NCBI RefSeq assembly: GCF_003864255.1
Contig: NZ_QWEZ01000001.1
Coordinates: 1,116,001 to 1,180,000 of the forward strand
Direction of reading: 5' to 3'
Source: Aestuariirhabdus litorea
Lineage (GTDB): Bacteria; Pseudomonadota; Gammaproteobacteria; Pseudomonadales; Aestuariirhabdaceae
DNA length: 64,000 bases
The position numbers and the translations under genes were made by a program. The notes below the pieces were generated by a model. That model was given only the letters and a program-made list of their open reading frames with translations, had not been told where the DNA came from and did not search any database. How positions within the stretch are numbered: the stretch's first letter is position 1; each line of letters starts with the position of its first letter. Shown one piece after another: positions 52,779 through 62,198 of this stretch.

Positions 52779-53228
52779 ATGGCACAGAAGGTCGAGCCGT
52801 TCTGGAAGCGAAAGTCGCTGGGTGAAATGTCCCGGGAGGAGTGGGAGTCACTCTGTGATGGCTGTGGTCGTTGCTGCTTGCAGAAACTTCAGGATGAAGA
52901 GGATGAGCAGGTTTACTATACACGGGTAGCCTGTCGATACATGACCGATAACTGCCGCTGTTCGGTGTACGCTTCACGTAACGAGAAGGTGCCCACCTGT
53001 GTCTGGCTTAAGCCGGAGGATGTTGAGCAGTTCTACTGGTTGCCGACCACCTGTGCCTACCGCCTGATCTGGGAGGGAAAGGAACTCGATTGGTGGCATC
53101 CGCTGGTGTCCGGCGATACGGAAACGGTTCATACAGCCGGTATTTCGGTGCGGGGAAAGACCCTTTCTGATGCGGATATTCCTGAGGATCAATGGGAAGA
53201 GCAGATCATCAACTGGTGCTCAGAATGA
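52779..53228 (+). CDS. ycgN: YcgN-family cysteine-cluster protein (UPF0260)
   Basis: The 149-residue protein has the conserved Cys-rich block LCDGCGRCCLQKLQD near residue 26, ACRYMTDNCRCSVYAS near residue 50 and further Cys in VPTCVWLKP and TTCAYRLIWEG. These match the YkgJ/UPF0260 zinc- or iron-binding family. WWHPLVSGDTETVHTAGISV is also typical of YcgN. It starts 8 bp after ycgL. Its last 9 bp overlap the end of the convergent gene on the minus strand. Confidence 0.92.
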   Translation: MAQKVEPFWKRKSLGEMSREEWESLCDGCGRCCLQKLQDEEDEQVYYTRVACRYMTDNCRCSVYASRNEKVPTCVWLKPEDVEQFYWLPTTCAYRLIWEGKELDWWHPLVSGDTETVHTAGISVRGKTLSDADIPEDQWEEQIINWCSE

Positions 53229-53780
53229 CCATTTAAGGCCCACTTCCAGACTGTTGAACTGATAATTGGACTCCAGGGTTACGGCAGCCTTGTTATCCAG
53301 GCAGCTCTCCAGTTGGAATTTTTGCCGCAGGGTTGCCTGGGAGCAGGTTCCAAAACGGTACCGGGTTGCCTGCTTAAAAAGCTTGATAGAGTCCCCCAGT
53401 AGATCGTACATCCCAACGGCCTCAAGGCCAGCGGATACCGCGCCAAAGGTTGCGCTACGCATAACTCTTGCCGGATCTGTTGCCAACTTGTAGAGGCCTT
53501 TGCCAACGGCATCAACCGTGGTCTCTTCCTGCTCGTTACGGAACCTGAAATCGGGGTGCACAACCAGCCCGCTGTTATGAAGCAAAGGCTGGGACTGAAG
53601 TCCGGGTGTATCCTCGCCGGGTAGGGGACCGGGTTCGGCCGGGAGAGAAAAATCAAACGTCTGCGCAAAGCCCTGAACAGGGTAAAAAATCAGGAGATTA
53701 AGGCTGAAAACACTCCATGAGGCCAGTCGTAACAAGCCCGAGAAGCCGCTGCTGTAGTCTGTGTTACGGGTCGATTCCAT
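53220..53780 (-). CDS. Exported protein of unknown function
   Basis: I do not recognise this 186-residue protein. The ATG at 53,780 (MESTRNTDYSSGFSGLL) leads into a hydrophobic stretch (SWSVFSLNLLIFYPVQGFAQ) that looks like a signal peptide with cleavage after GFA, following a longer than usual n-region. The mature part starts with a Pro-rich segment and ends SNYQFNSLEVGLKWSF; alternating residues and a terminal Phe are typical of small outer-membrane beta structures. Two Cys (GTCSQ and ESCLD) could form a disulphide. It converges on ycgN with a 9-bp overlap. No neighbouring gene suggests a role. Confidence 0.65.
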   Translation of the reverse strand: MESTRNTDYSSGFSGLLRLASWSVFSLNLLIFYPVQGFAQTFDFSLPAEPGPLPGEDTPGLQSQPLLHNSGLVVHPDFRFRNEQEETTVDAVGKGLYKLATDPARVMRSATFGAVSAGLEAVGMYDLLGDSIKLFKQATRYRFGTCSQATLRQKFQLESCLDNKAAVTLESNYQFNSLEVGLKWSF

Positions 53781-53886
53781 AGTAACCCCTCCACTACATT
53801 GAGCATAAGCCAATGCTCTGCTCTTGATTTAAGGTAAGCAGCTGTTTAGTAATCTGTCCAGTTTGGCAGGTTATTTTTTGTTTTTT

Positions 53887-55932
53887 CTAACTATTTGATA
53901 ATAAAAGGCTTTTTAGGATGAATGCCTGCTCGAAAGCGGACTCTCGATAGGCCTGGTAGCGCCCCGAAACCCCGCCGTGGCCAGCGTTCATGCTGGTCTT
54001 GAGCTGGATGGAGTGGGGGGGCAGGGCTCTATCGCGGAGCGTGGCCACCCATTTGGCAGCTTCCCAGTAGGCCACCCGCGTATCCTCAAGGGCGGTGGTC
54101 ACCAGAAGGTCTGGATACGGCTGGGGCTTGACCTGGGAAATGGGGTCGTAGCTGGCAATATAGCGGTAACTGGCAGGGTCGTTGGGATCCCCCCACTCGT
54201 CATACTCCGTCTGGGTTAGGGGGAGTTCGGGGTCACACATGGTGTTGAGAATATCGACAAAGGGAACATCGGCGATGGCCGCCTTAAAGAGCCCCGGCGC
54301 CATGTTCAGAACGGAACCGACCAACAGGCCGCCGGCACTGCCGCCACTGATGACAAGGTGTTGCGGGTCAGTTAACCCCTGCTCGATCAGGTAATGGGAA
54401 CAGTCGATAAAATCCTCAAAGCTGTGCATTTTCTGCTGCCGCCGCCCCTGATGGTACCAACGCTCTCCGAGGCAGCCACCGCCGCGAACATGGGCGATGG
54501 CAAACAAAAAACCTCGTTCAAGCAGGTTGAGTCGCGCATGGGAAAACCAGGGGTCCAGGGGCTCGCCATAGGCGCCATAGGCGTACAGAAGCAGGGGAGC
54601 AGGGGACTGGAAGCTCTCCTTCTGCCCCACCAGGCTGATAGGGATGCGTGTGCCATCACGCGCCGTGCACTCAATACGCTTACTGAGCAGTCGTTCGGGT
54701 TGATAGTTGCCCAGTACGGGGACCGATTTGAGCAAGTAGCGCTCCCCGGTGACCAGATCAATATCCCATAGGCTCGGTGGTGTAATGAGCGACTCGTAGC
54801 GTACACGTAACCTCGAGGACTCCGCCTCAACGTTGTCAACGCAGTCTAGAGAGCGGCAGGCATCGGGAAACTCCAGCCAGAAGGGGGCGCTCTCTTCTGC
54901 CAGTACTCGCAGTCGTGGTTGACCCTGGCAGCGTTCGCTGATCACGATAAAGCCAGCCAGTGGCTCGATACCCTCCAGGGTGGTCTCCTCGTCGTGTGGC
55001 ACCAGCAATTGCCAGTCCGCTTCGCTGGGGCCGTTGGGAGGGCTTTGGTAGAGGGCGAAGTTATCACCGTCGCGGTTGCTGCGGATCAGGAAACGGTCGC
55101 GGTGGTGCTCAACATCGTACTCATGGTTTTCACGGCGGGGGCAGAAGCTATGGAGCGGTCCTGGGTCCGGGGTGTCCACTCGACCGCACCAGACTTCACT
55201 CGTGGTTTTGCTGTGGGCCTCAATGATCAGGTATTTATCCGATTTGGTGCGATAGGCGTGGAGGAAAAAGCGCTCATCGGTTTCTTCAAAGATCAGTGTA
55301 TCTAAGGTTTGGGATTGGCCCAGCCTGTGGCTCAGTAGCCGCCAGGGGCGATGCTTTTGATTGAGTGTGCTATAAAAGATCCCCTGGCTGTCCATGCTCC
55401 AGACCAGGTTGCCGGAGCATTGAGTGAGACTGGATTCAAGACACTGCCCGCTTTCAATGTCGAAAACGCTTATCTCATAGGATTCATCGCCTCGAGTATC
55501 GGTAGCAATCGCCAGCAGGCGCTGGTCCGGGCTGACTTCAAAATCCGCGAGCTCAAAAAAATCGTGATCGGCGGCGAGCCTGTTTTCATCGAGAAGTAAC
55601 TGCTCTAACCCGGTGGTGCAGTGCCTGCGCCAATGTTGGGGATAATCCTGCCCTTCGAGCGTGCGGCTGAAGTAGTCGTAATCCTGCCAGCGCCAGGGTA
55701 CGGTGAGGTCGGTTTCCTGGATGCGTTCCAGGGTTTGCTCGTAGAGCTGTTGCTGCAGCGCTTCGGTGCCGGCCATCTGGGCCTGGGTGTAGCGGTTTTC
55801 AGCCTCAAGATGTGCGATCACCTCGGGGGAGTCGCGATCCTCCAGCCACTGATAAGGGTCGATTACGGTGGCGCAGGGGTGATGGCGTTCGCTAGGGGTG
55901 CGGCGGGCCCTGGGGGTGAGTTCGGTGGGCAT
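53887..55932 (-). CDS. ptrB: Oligopeptidase B (S9 family serine peptidase)
   Basis: This is a 681-residue prolyl oligopeptidase-type enzyme that cleaves short peptides after Arg or Lys. The N-terminal part (PYQWLEDRDSPEVIAHLEAE) and the propeller precede the hydrolase domain. Nucleophile Ser is in LVISGGSAGGLLVGSVLNM, Asp in the LLVTTALEDTRVAYWEAAKW region and His in TSMNAGHGGVSGRYQAYRE. ARDGTRIPISLV and FAIAHVRGGGCLGERWYHQG are family marks. I use the ATG at 55,932 (MPTELTPRARRTP), which yields the normal length; 17 upstream codons are dropped. No signal peptide, so it is cytosolic. Confidence 0.93.
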   Translation of the reverse strand: MPTELTPRARRTPSERHHPCATVIDPYQWLEDRDSPEVIAHLEAENRYTQAQMAGTEALQQQLYEQTLERIQETDLTVPWRWQDYDYFSRTLEGQDYPQHWRRHCTTGLEQLLLDENRLAADHDFFELADFEVSPDQRLLAIATDTRGDESYEISVFDIESGQCLESSLTQCSGNLVWSMDSQGIFYSTLNQKHRPWRLLSHRLGQSQTLDTLIFEETDERFFLHAYRTKSDKYLIIEAHSKTTSEVWCGRVDTPDPGPLHSFCPRRENHEYDVEHHRDRFLIRSNRDGDNFALYQSPPNGPSEADWQLLVPHDEETTLEGIEPLAGFIVISERCQGQPRLRVLAEESAPFWLEFPDACRSLDCVDNVEAESSRLRVRYESLITPPSLWDIDLVTGERYLLKSVPVLGNYQPERLLSKRIECTARDGTRIPISLVGQKESFQSPAPLLLYAYGAYGEPLDPWFSHARLNLLERGFLFAIAHVRGGGCLGERWYHQGRRQQKMHSFEDFIDCSHYLIEQGLTDPQHLVISGGSAGGLLVGSVLNMAPGLFKAAIADVPFVDILNTMCDPELPLTQTEYDEWGDPNDPASYRYIASYDPISQVKPQPYPDLLVTTALEDTRVAYWEAAKWVATLRDRALPPHSIQLKTSMNAGHGGVSGRYQAYRESAFEQAFILKSLLLSNS

Positions 55933-55998
55933 GCGGATGACTTGTCCGGTTAATTTCAATATTATACGGCCGCAATTAATCAATAGAGAGCGGGTTTA

Positions 55999-56352
55999 AT
56001 GGGTGCACAATATTACCTCTGGGCATGGGGTGTCTACTGGCTGGCTGCTATGGGGTGTCTGCTTGTCTGGTACCGTATGACCCGCTCCATCCGTGCGCGG
56101 TCCCTTAAGATACTGTTGAGGGCCGGCGCCTGGATTGTGCTCTGCACCCCCTGGCCGCAGGGTAATGAAAGCGGGCCGCTTTCCCCCGCCTTTCTCACCA
56201 TGCTGTTTGATGGACTGACCCTGGGGCCGGAGTCGATGTTAAGAACGTTGCCCGTTCTGTTAGGCCTGCTGGCGTTGTTGCTGTTTCTCCTTTTGGTGGA
56301 TGCTGTCTGGGGGGCGGGTAAGAGGGAGCAGCGTCCGCCTCAGTCGTCATGA
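55999..56352 (+). CDS. Small membrane protein of unknown function
   Basis: This 117-residue protein has two or three hydrophobic helices: YYLWAWGVYWLAAMGCLLVW at the N-terminus, ILLRAGAWIVLCTPW in the middle and TLPVLLGLLALLLFLLLVDA near the end, with a short basic C-terminus. I recognise no family. It is divergent from ptrB across 66 bp and is followed by a 191-bp gap. Confidence 0.6.
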   Translation: MGAQYYLWAWGVYWLAAMGCLLVWYRMTRSIRARSLKILLRAGAWIVLCTPWPQGNESGPLSPAFLTMLFDGLTLGPESMLRTLPVLLGLLALLLFLLLVDAVWGAGKREQRPPQSS

Positions 56353-56543
56353 TCACAGCTGTGTTGCCACCGAAAGTCGACCCTCATATTGAGTGTTTGC
56401 TGTAGAGTTGTGTTATAACTCATTGTTTGAATAGATAAATTAACCCTCGGTTGCTTGGCAGGTTGTGGGTGCAAGCGCGAGATTGTGATAGTTAGGGTGC
56501 TCAGGAGCACGTTTACCGAAAGCCTGGGCTGAATGAGGTTGCA

Positions 56544-57215
56544 ATGGATAATCATTTCTTTGTATTGGCGATTGTGATGCTCATCGCCGGAGCCTTTGGC
56601 GGTATTGTCAATTTCTATCTGCTGGGACGCACCGATGAGCGCCCCAACGCCTGGATGCGTCCTGTCGTGCTGGGCATCGGGGCCTCCTTTTTGGTGCCGG
56701 TGGTGTTGGATGTCCTCTCCATCAAACTGGTCATTGAAAGCGCAGAGGACCCGTCAAAACTGCTGATATTTACCAGTATCTGCCTGATTGCTGCGATTCT
56801 GTCACGTTACCTGAGTGGCTCAGTGGGGGATCGAGTCGCGGAGGAGGCCAGTCGAGCCTCGATGCGAGTCGATGAGCTGTTGGTGGAGCTGAGGAATTTG
56901 CAGGAGGAGATTGCTCCCCTGATCGAAACCGAGACAGAGACGGAGTTGGCTGGCCAGGTAGCCGCAGGAGAGGAAGTCAATCCTTCCGACCTGGATGTGA
57001 CCTGCAATAAGGTGCTGAAAACCCTCGCCAGCGGGCGCTTTATTTTCCGCTCACTGTCGGGCCTCTGTGAAGACAGTAGTGCGGACGAAGCCACGGTTCG
57101 CCAGACCCTGGCGGTGTTGATCACCAAAGGCCTTGCTGGCCGTAGTCGAGGCCCCAAGGGTGAGCGCTGGTTTGTTACCGAGCGTGGCCGGCGGGTGCTG
57201 GAAACGCTGCAGTAG
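56544..57215 (+). CDS. Three-helix membrane protein with C-terminal winged-helix-like domain
   Basis: The 223-residue protein has three N-terminal hydrophobic segments: FVLAIVMLIAGAFGGIVNFY, VVLGIGASFLVPVVLDVLSI and LLIFTSICLIAAILSRYLSG. This recalls the YLATT type of three-helix membrane domain, though I am not sure. A Glu-rich coiled stretch (about 110-140) leads to a C-terminal domain with CNKVLKTLASGRFIFRSLSG and TVRQTLAVLITKGLAGRSRG; GERWFVTERGRRVL looks like the wing of a winged helix. Cytosolic DNA or protein binding is possible. It precedes a VWA membrane protein gene. Confidence 0.65.
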   Translation: MDNHFFVLAIVMLIAGAFGGIVNFYLLGRTDERPNAWMRPVVLGIGASFLVPVVLDVLSIKLVIESAEDPSKLLIFTSICLIAAILSRYLSGSVGDRVAEEASRASMRVDELLVELRNLQEEIAPLIETETETELAGQVAAGEEVNPSDLDVTCNKVLKTLASGRFIFRSLSGLCEDSSADEATVRQTLAVLITKGLAGRSRGPKGERWFVTERGRRVLETLQ

Positions 57216-57290
57216 TCGTTTCATCTGCGGCGCAGGGGATTTTGGCGCGGCGGAAGCCATTGCGTGCCGGCGCGATTTGTTCATAGGGAA

Positions 57291-59294
57291 ATGGGAGGCT
57301 TTGCGTTGATTGGAACCGTACTGGGTAGTATCCGCTGGGTCGTTGTGATGGCCCTGCTGGCCCTGTCTGGCTATACCGCGGGAGCGATGGGCAATGATGT
57401 GCGGATGCTGATCGATATCTCCGGTAGCATGAAGGCCAATGACCCGGATAATCTCAGGGTTCCGGCCGTTGAGCTGATGACCGATCTCCTCCCCGATGGC
57501 GCCAAAGCAGGTGTCTGGACCTTTGGCCAGGAGGTCAATATGTTGGTCCCCTACGGCACCGTCAACGAGCTGTGGCGTAAACGTGCCCGTGAGCGCATCA
57601 AGCAGATCAACTCCGTTGGGCTCTACACCAACATAGGGGCGGTACTCGATAAGGCGAGCTTCGACCGAAATGATCCGGCAACCGACAGCGAGCGCAACCT
57701 GATCCTGCTGACCGATGGAATGGTCGATGTCTCCAAGGAGAAAGCCGCTGACGCGGAGGCCCGGGAGCGTATCCTGAGCCAGCAGCTGCCCGAACTGGCC
57801 GGGCGTGGTTATCGTATTCACACCATTGCACTTTCTGAGAACTCGGATCGCGAACTCATGGATACCCTGGCCATCGACAGCGGTGGCCTCTCATCCCGTG
57901 CCAGTAGTGCCCAGGATCTGACAACACTTTTTCTTAAAGCCCTTGAGCAGGCCGAGCCGGTAGAAGAGGTTCCCTTAAAGGATAACCGCTTCTTGATTGA
58001 CTCATCGGTGGATGAGTTTACCCTTCTGGCTTTCAAGAGCAGTCCCGATGACCGGGTGCAGCTCAGGTCCCCCTCCGAAGCGGTGATTGACCGCAACCAG
58101 CCCGGGGAGGGGGTGCGATGGTACGCCGCGCCCGGCTATGAGTTGATCACCATACCCCAGCCCTATGAGGGGGAGTGGCTATTGCAGTCGCAGGAGCGAC
58201 CCGATAACAGGGTTACGGTTGTCAGTGACTTCAAGATGGAGGTCTCCCGTTTATCCCCTAATGCGTATGTGGGCGAGCAGTTATCGCTGGAGGTGGGCTT
58301 CACCGAATCCGGCCAACCGCTGAAGGACCCGGCACTGCTGGAGCTGATTGCGCTTGGGATTGAGCTCCGCGATGGCGAGGGCGAGATCGTTTCTCAGGCC
58401 AGGGCCGCAGGAAGCGAGTTTGTAAACGGCATTTTCAAACACAGGCTGCCACCCTTGCCGGATCCGGGTGACTATGAGCTTATCGTGCTCGCAGATGGGC
58501 AGACCTTCAAGCGCGAGCAACGGCAGCCGCTTTCTGTGCGTGAGCCCTTCCTGTTCAGGGCCAACCTGGTTACAGGCCAGGGGCCGGACCGGTTTGATGT
58601 GGAGGTGGTTCCGCGCACCCAGTCGATCGACCGGGGCGCTACCGAGGTGTTTGCGCGGGTGATCAAGCCCGATGGCACCAAGCAGCTTAGGGGGGTTATT
58701 ACCCTCGATGCGGAGGCTCGTCGCTGGAGCTTTCCGATTGAAGCCCTGGTCCGGGGGGAGTACCAGATTAACCTGAAGGTGTCAGCGGTTACCCAGGAGG
58801 GCAAACCGTTCGAGGTCACCAGCCCGCTCACCCTTAGTTACCCTGAGGCGACACTGTTGACGGCACCGGTAGCCGAGCCGGGGGTAGAAATAGCGTCGCC
58901 AGAGCAGCCCACTGATCCCGAGCCGGCTCAGGTGGAGGAGCTTCAGGCGGAGCCGGGGTTGCTTGACGAGGCGGAAAAGACGGCTGAGTCTGATACGGAT
59001 CTGCCTCCCGAGGCCGATACTGACATTCCCGCGACCGATAGCGATACCCAGACCGCTGAGCCAGCAGAGCCGTCTAGCCCAGAAGGGCAGGCTGAGGCAG
59101 AAGAAGCGGGTCAAGCCGAAGAGCCCGGTGAGCCAGAGGAGGAGTCGCGGCTTTGGCTGTATATCGCCTTAGCACTTGCTAATCTGCTGGTCGTTGTAGG
59201 CCTGGTGTTTGTTTACCTCAAATTTATTCGTGAACCCAAGCCGGCCCCTGCCCCTGCGGACGAAGAGGGTGAGGATGATAGGGACTCACGATAG
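57291..59294 (+). CDS. Membrane-anchored VWA-domain protein
   Basis: This 667-residue protein has a signal peptide (MGGFALIGTVLGSIRWVVVM, continuing to about residue 32), a VWA domain with an intact MIDAS (VRMLIDISGSMKAND and NLILLTDGMVDVSKEK), and then a long periplasmic region. An Ala/Glu/Pro-rich low-complexity stretch (about 530-625) follows, then one C-terminal helix (WLYIALALANLLVVVGLVFV) and a short cytosolic tail. I take the ATG at 57,291; a GTG at 57,264 would add nine residues. Ligand unknown. It lies 75 bp after the winged-helix membrane protein and 28 bp before the amidotransferase gene. Confidence 0.78.
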   Translation: MGGFALIGTVLGSIRWVVVMALLALSGYTAGAMGNDVRMLIDISGSMKANDPDNLRVPAVELMTDLLPDGAKAGVWTFGQEVNMLVPYGTVNELWRKRARERIKQINSVGLYTNIGAVLDKASFDRNDPATDSERNLILLTDGMVDVSKEKAADAEARERILSQQLPELAGRGYRIHTIALSENSDRELMDTLAIDSGGLSSRASSAQDLTTLFLKALEQAEPVEEVPLKDNRFLIDSSVDEFTLLAFKSSPDDRVQLRSPSEAVIDRNQPGEGVRWYAAPGYELITIPQPYEGEWLLQSQERPDNRVTVVSDFKMEVSRLSPNAYVGEQLSLEVGFTESGQPLKDPALLELIALGIELRDGEGEIVSQARAAGSEFVNGIFKHRLPPLPDPGDYELIVLADGQTFKREQRQPLSVREPFLFRANLVTGQGPDRFDVEVVPRTQSIDRGATEVFARVIKPDGTKQLRGVITLDAEARRWSFPIEALVRGEYQINLKVSAVTQEGKPFEVTSPLTLSYPEATLLTAPVAEPGVEIASPEQPTDPEPAQVEELQAEPGLLDEAEKTAESDTDLPPEADTDIPATDSDTQTAEPAEPSSPEGQAEAEEAGQAEEPGEPEEESRLWLYIALALANLLVVVGLVFVYLKFIREPKPAPAPADEEGEDDRDSR

Positions 59295-59322
59295 GGTAAC
59301 TTGTTACGTGTCGGGGTAGTGC

Positions 59323-60090
59323 ATGTGTGAACTGTTGGGCATGAGTGCCAATGTCCCTACCGATATTTGCTTCAGCTTTACAGGCTTGATGGAGCGGGGT
59401 GGTAAAACAGGCCCCCATGCCGATGGCTGGGGGATTGTCTTTTACGAAGGCGCTGCGGTTCGCGAGTTTCGTGACTCAACGCCCAGCTGTCATTCGGAAA
59501 TCGCGCAGCTGGTAAGCCATTACCCTATTAAAAGCTGTAATGTGATCAGCCATATTCGACAGGCAAATTCTGGGGCTATCTGCCTTGAGAACACCCACCC
59601 GTTCGTTCGCGAGTTGTGGGGGCGGCAGTGGACCTTCGCCCACAATGGCCAGCTCAAAGGGGTTAAGCGGCTCCCGCTTGGATGTTACCGACCGGTTGGG
59701 ACCACTGACAGTGAGCACGCCTTTTGCTGGCTACTGGGCCAGTTACGGGAGCGCTTTCCAAAGCCTCCCCGGAGGCCGCAGACACTGTGGCGAGAGATCA
59801 GGCGCCTCTGCGAGCAGTTGGGGGCGATGGGGGTGTTCAATATGCTGTTTTGCGATGCCCGCCAGTTGTATTGCTACTGCAGCACGCGGCTGTGCTGGTT
59901 GACCCGCAAGGCTCCCTTTTCGATGGCGGAACTCAAGGATGCGGAGCTGAGTGTGGATTTTCGCAATGAGACCACCCCCGGGGATGTGGTGACCGTAATC
60001 GCCACAAGTCCGCTGACCGAGAACGAGCAATGGAATCCAATGAAAGCGGGTGAGTTCAGGGTGTTCAGGGACGGGGTGCTCTTGCTGTAG
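59323..60090 (+). CDS. Class II glutamine amidotransferase (YafJ-like)
   Basis: This 255-residue protein is an N-terminal-nucleophile amidotransferase: Met1-Cys2 ([12 protein letters not shown]) gives the catalytic Cys after Met removal. [14 protein letters not shown] and [20 protein letters not shown] and [11 protein letters not shown] are the substrate-binding motifs shared with E. coli YafJ. It has no synthase domain, so the acceptor reaction is unknown. The last gene of a plus-strand run, ended by a hairpin shared with cysK. Confidence 0.88.
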   Translation: MCELLGMSANVPTDICFSFTGLMERGGKTGPHADGWGIVFYEGAAVREFRDSTPSCHSEIAQLVSHYPIKSCNVISHIRQANSGAICLENTHPFVRELWGRQWTFAHNGQLKGVKRLPLGCYRPVGTTDSEHAFCWLLGQLRERFPKPPRRPQTLWREIRRLCEQLGAMGVFNMLFCDARQLYCYCSTRLCWLTRKAPFSMAELKDAELSVDFRNETTPGDVVTVIATSPLTENEQWNPMKAGEFRVFRDGVLLL

Positions 60091-60097
60091 TTCAGCG

Positions 60098-60129
60098 GCA
60101 GGGGACTGCGTGGTTAACGTAGCCCCTGC
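60098..60129. terminator. Hairpin between convergent amidotransferase and cysK genes
   Basis: GCAGGGG (60,098-60,104) and CCCCTGC (60,123-60,129) pair; the stem can be extended by ACTGCGT and ACGTAG with mismatches. It lies 8 bp after the amidotransferase stop and 18 bp from the cysK stop. No long T-run is present, so termination efficiency is uncertain. Confidence 0.45.
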
Positions 60130-60146
60130 TGTTGGACAAGGCGCGG

Positions 60147-61118
60147 TTACTGAACCGATTCGTTCTCGCTGAACATTCCGTCGAAGAGAACCGTGGAGAG
60201 GTAGCGCTCTCCCGAGTCGGGTAGAATAACCACAATCAGCTTGTCTTTATTTTCCTCTCGCTCGGACGCTTTGATGGCCGCGGCGGCGGCGGCGCCTGAA
60301 GAGATACCGGCCAGGATTCCCTCCTCCTGCATCAAGCGACGAGCCGTAGCGATCGCCTCCTCGTTGCTGATCTGCTCTACCTCATCGACGATTTCAAGGT
60401 CCAGGTTAGCGGGCACAAAGCCGGCCCCGATTCCCTGAATTTTGTGGGGAGAAGGGGTGAGCTCTTCGTTGGCTATGGTTTGCCCGATCACCGGTGAGTC
60501 AATGGGCTCGACGGCAATACTGGTGATCGCCTTTCCCTGGGTGTTCTTCAGGTAGCGGGAAACGCCGGTAATGGTACCGCCGGTGCCGACCCCTGCGACG
60601 AGAATATCGATCTCTCCATCGGTATCGTCCCAGATCTCGGGACCGGTCGTCTTCTCGTGAATCGCCGGGTTCGCGGGGTTGGTGAACTGGCCCGGCATAA
60701 AATAGTGCCCGGGTTTTGAGGCGACCAGCTCCTCGGCTCTGGCGATCGCACCTTTCATCCCCTTGGCGGGTTCTGTGAGTTCGATATTGGCACCCAGGGC
60801 TTTCATCACTTTACGGCGCTCAAGGCTCATGGAGGAGGGCATGGTCAGGGTGATTTTGTAGCCCCGTGACGCGGCGACAAAGCAGAGTGCGATACCGGTG
60901 TTACCACTTGTTGGCTCGACAATCTCCATGCCTGGCTTAAGTTGACCTGACTGCTCGGCTTCCCAGATCATGTTGGCGCCGATTCGGCACTTTACGCTGC
61001 CGGCAGGGTTGCGGCTTTCCAGTTTCCCGTAAACCCTGGCGTTCGGGGCAAGCTTTGCCAGCCGTACCAAAGGGGTTTTACCGATCGTTAGGGAGTTGTC
61101 CTCGAAAAGTTTGCTCAT
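60147..61118 (-). CDS. cysK: Cysteine synthase A (O-acetylserine sulfhydrylase)
   Basis: CysK is a PLP enzyme that makes cysteine from O-acetylserine and sulfide. The 323-residue protein is collinear with E. coli Cys[21 protein letters not shown] at the start and [19 protein letters not shown] with the PLP Lys. [20 protein letters not shown] and [18 protein letters not shown], the latter the PLP-phosphate loop, follow. Its 225-bp upstream region is AT-rich with a TATAGT -10-like sequence and no good -35, which would fit activator (CysB) control; no specific CysB site was identified. Confidence 0.95.
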   Translation of the reverse strand: MSKLFEDNSLTIGKTPLVRLAKLAPNARVYGKLESRNPAGSVKCRIGANMIWEAEQSGQLKPGMEIVEPTSGNTGIALCFVAASRGYKITLTMPSSMSLERRKVMKALGANIELTEPAKGMKGAIARAEELVASKPGHYFMPGQFTNPANPAIHEKTTGPEIWDDTDGEIDILVAGVGTGGTITGVSRYLKNTQGKAITSIAVEPIDSPVIGQTIANEELTPSPHKIQGIGAGFVPANLDLEIVDEVEQISNEEAIATARRLMQEEGILAGISSGAAAAAAIKASEREENKDKLIVVILPDSGERYLSTVLFDGMFSENESVQ

Positions 61119-61343
61119 TGCTCGATCCTGGTTGGGTAGGGTGGTTTAAGGATAGTGGTGTAACACTATAATTGAGCTCAATAAAATCACATATCCGAAT
61201 ATTTTGTTTATAAATAACTGATAGTTATAAGCTGGCTCTGTGGTTGATGTGTCAACTGGTCTCCGATAGAGTGCTGTGGCCGAAATAGTTATCATCTACG
61301 ATAGCAGAGAACACAACGAGGCTCGTTAAACGAGGTAAGCGCG

Positions 61344-62195
61344 ATGAAATTTGATAGTACCCAGCAGTACGTGGCCACCGATGACCTGAAAATGGCGGTT
61401 AATGCGGCGATTACCCTGCAGCGGCCATTGCTGGTTAAAGGAGAGCCCGGGACGGGTAAAACCATGCTGGCCGAACAGGTGGCAGAGTCGCTGGGTTATC
61501 CCTTGATTCAATGGAACATCAAATCCACTACCAAGGCCCAGCAGGGACTCTACGAGTACGATGCAGTATCTCGCTTGCGGGACTCCCAGTTGGGTGACGA
61601 CCGCGTTCACGATATCTCCAACTACATCGTCAAAGGCAAGCTCTGGGAAGCCTTCGAGGCCGGCGAGCAGGTGGTGCTGTTGATCGATGAGATCGATAAG
61701 GCTGATATCGAGTTCCCCAACGACCTCCTGCAGGAGCTCGATCGTATGGAGTTTTTTGTCTACGAACTCCAGAAAACCGTTAAGGCGGTGCATCGCCCCA
61801 TTATCATCATCACCAGTAATAATGAAAAAGAGCTGCCCGACGCCTTCCTGCGCCGCTGCTTCTTCCACTACATCTCATTTCCCGATCGCGACACCATGGC
61901 TCGCATCGTTGATGTCCATTACCCCGGCCTGGCTGAGCAGCTGGTGAAGGAGGCTCTGGAGGTGTTTTTCGACGTGAGGCAGGTTCCGGGTCTCAAGAAA
62001 AAGCCCTCAACCTCAGAATTAATCGACTGGTTGAAGCTGCTCATGGCCGATGATGTGGGCGCGAGACTATTGCAGGAGCGTGATGCCACCAAGGCGATTC
62101 CTCCTCTGTGCGGTGCTCTCGTTAAGAATGAACAGGACGTGCAGCTGCTGGAGCGGTTGGCCTTTATGACTCGCCGCCAGGGGCGTCAGGGCTAG
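61344..62195 (+). CDS. MoxR-family AAA+ ATPase
   Basis: This 283-residue ATPase has Walker A LLVKGEPGTGKTMLAEQVAE, Walker B EQVVLLIDEIDKADIEFPND and IIIITSNNEKELPDAFLRRC as sensor 1 with the Arg finger region. The substitution-free motifs suggest an active chaperone-like ATPase. It is followed after 3 bp by a VWA-domain gene; MoxR and VWA proteins usually act together in metal-cofactor insertion or protein maturation. GAGGTAAG upstream of the ATG may be the SD. Confidence 0.9.
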   Translation: MKFDSTQQYVATDDLKMAVNAAITLQRPLLVKGEPGTGKTMLAEQVAESLGYPLIQWNIKSTTKAQQGLYEYDAVSRLRDSQLGDDRVHDISNYIVKGKLWEAFEAGEQVVLLIDEIDKADIEFPNDLLQELDRMEFFVYELQKTVKAVHRPIIIITSNNEKELPDAFLRRCFFHYISFPDRDTMARIVDVHYPGLAEQLVKEALEVFFDVRQVPGLKKKPSTSELIDWLKLLMADDVGARLLQERDATKAIPPLCGALVKNEQDVQLLERLAFMTRRQGRQG

Positions 62196-62198
62196 GCC

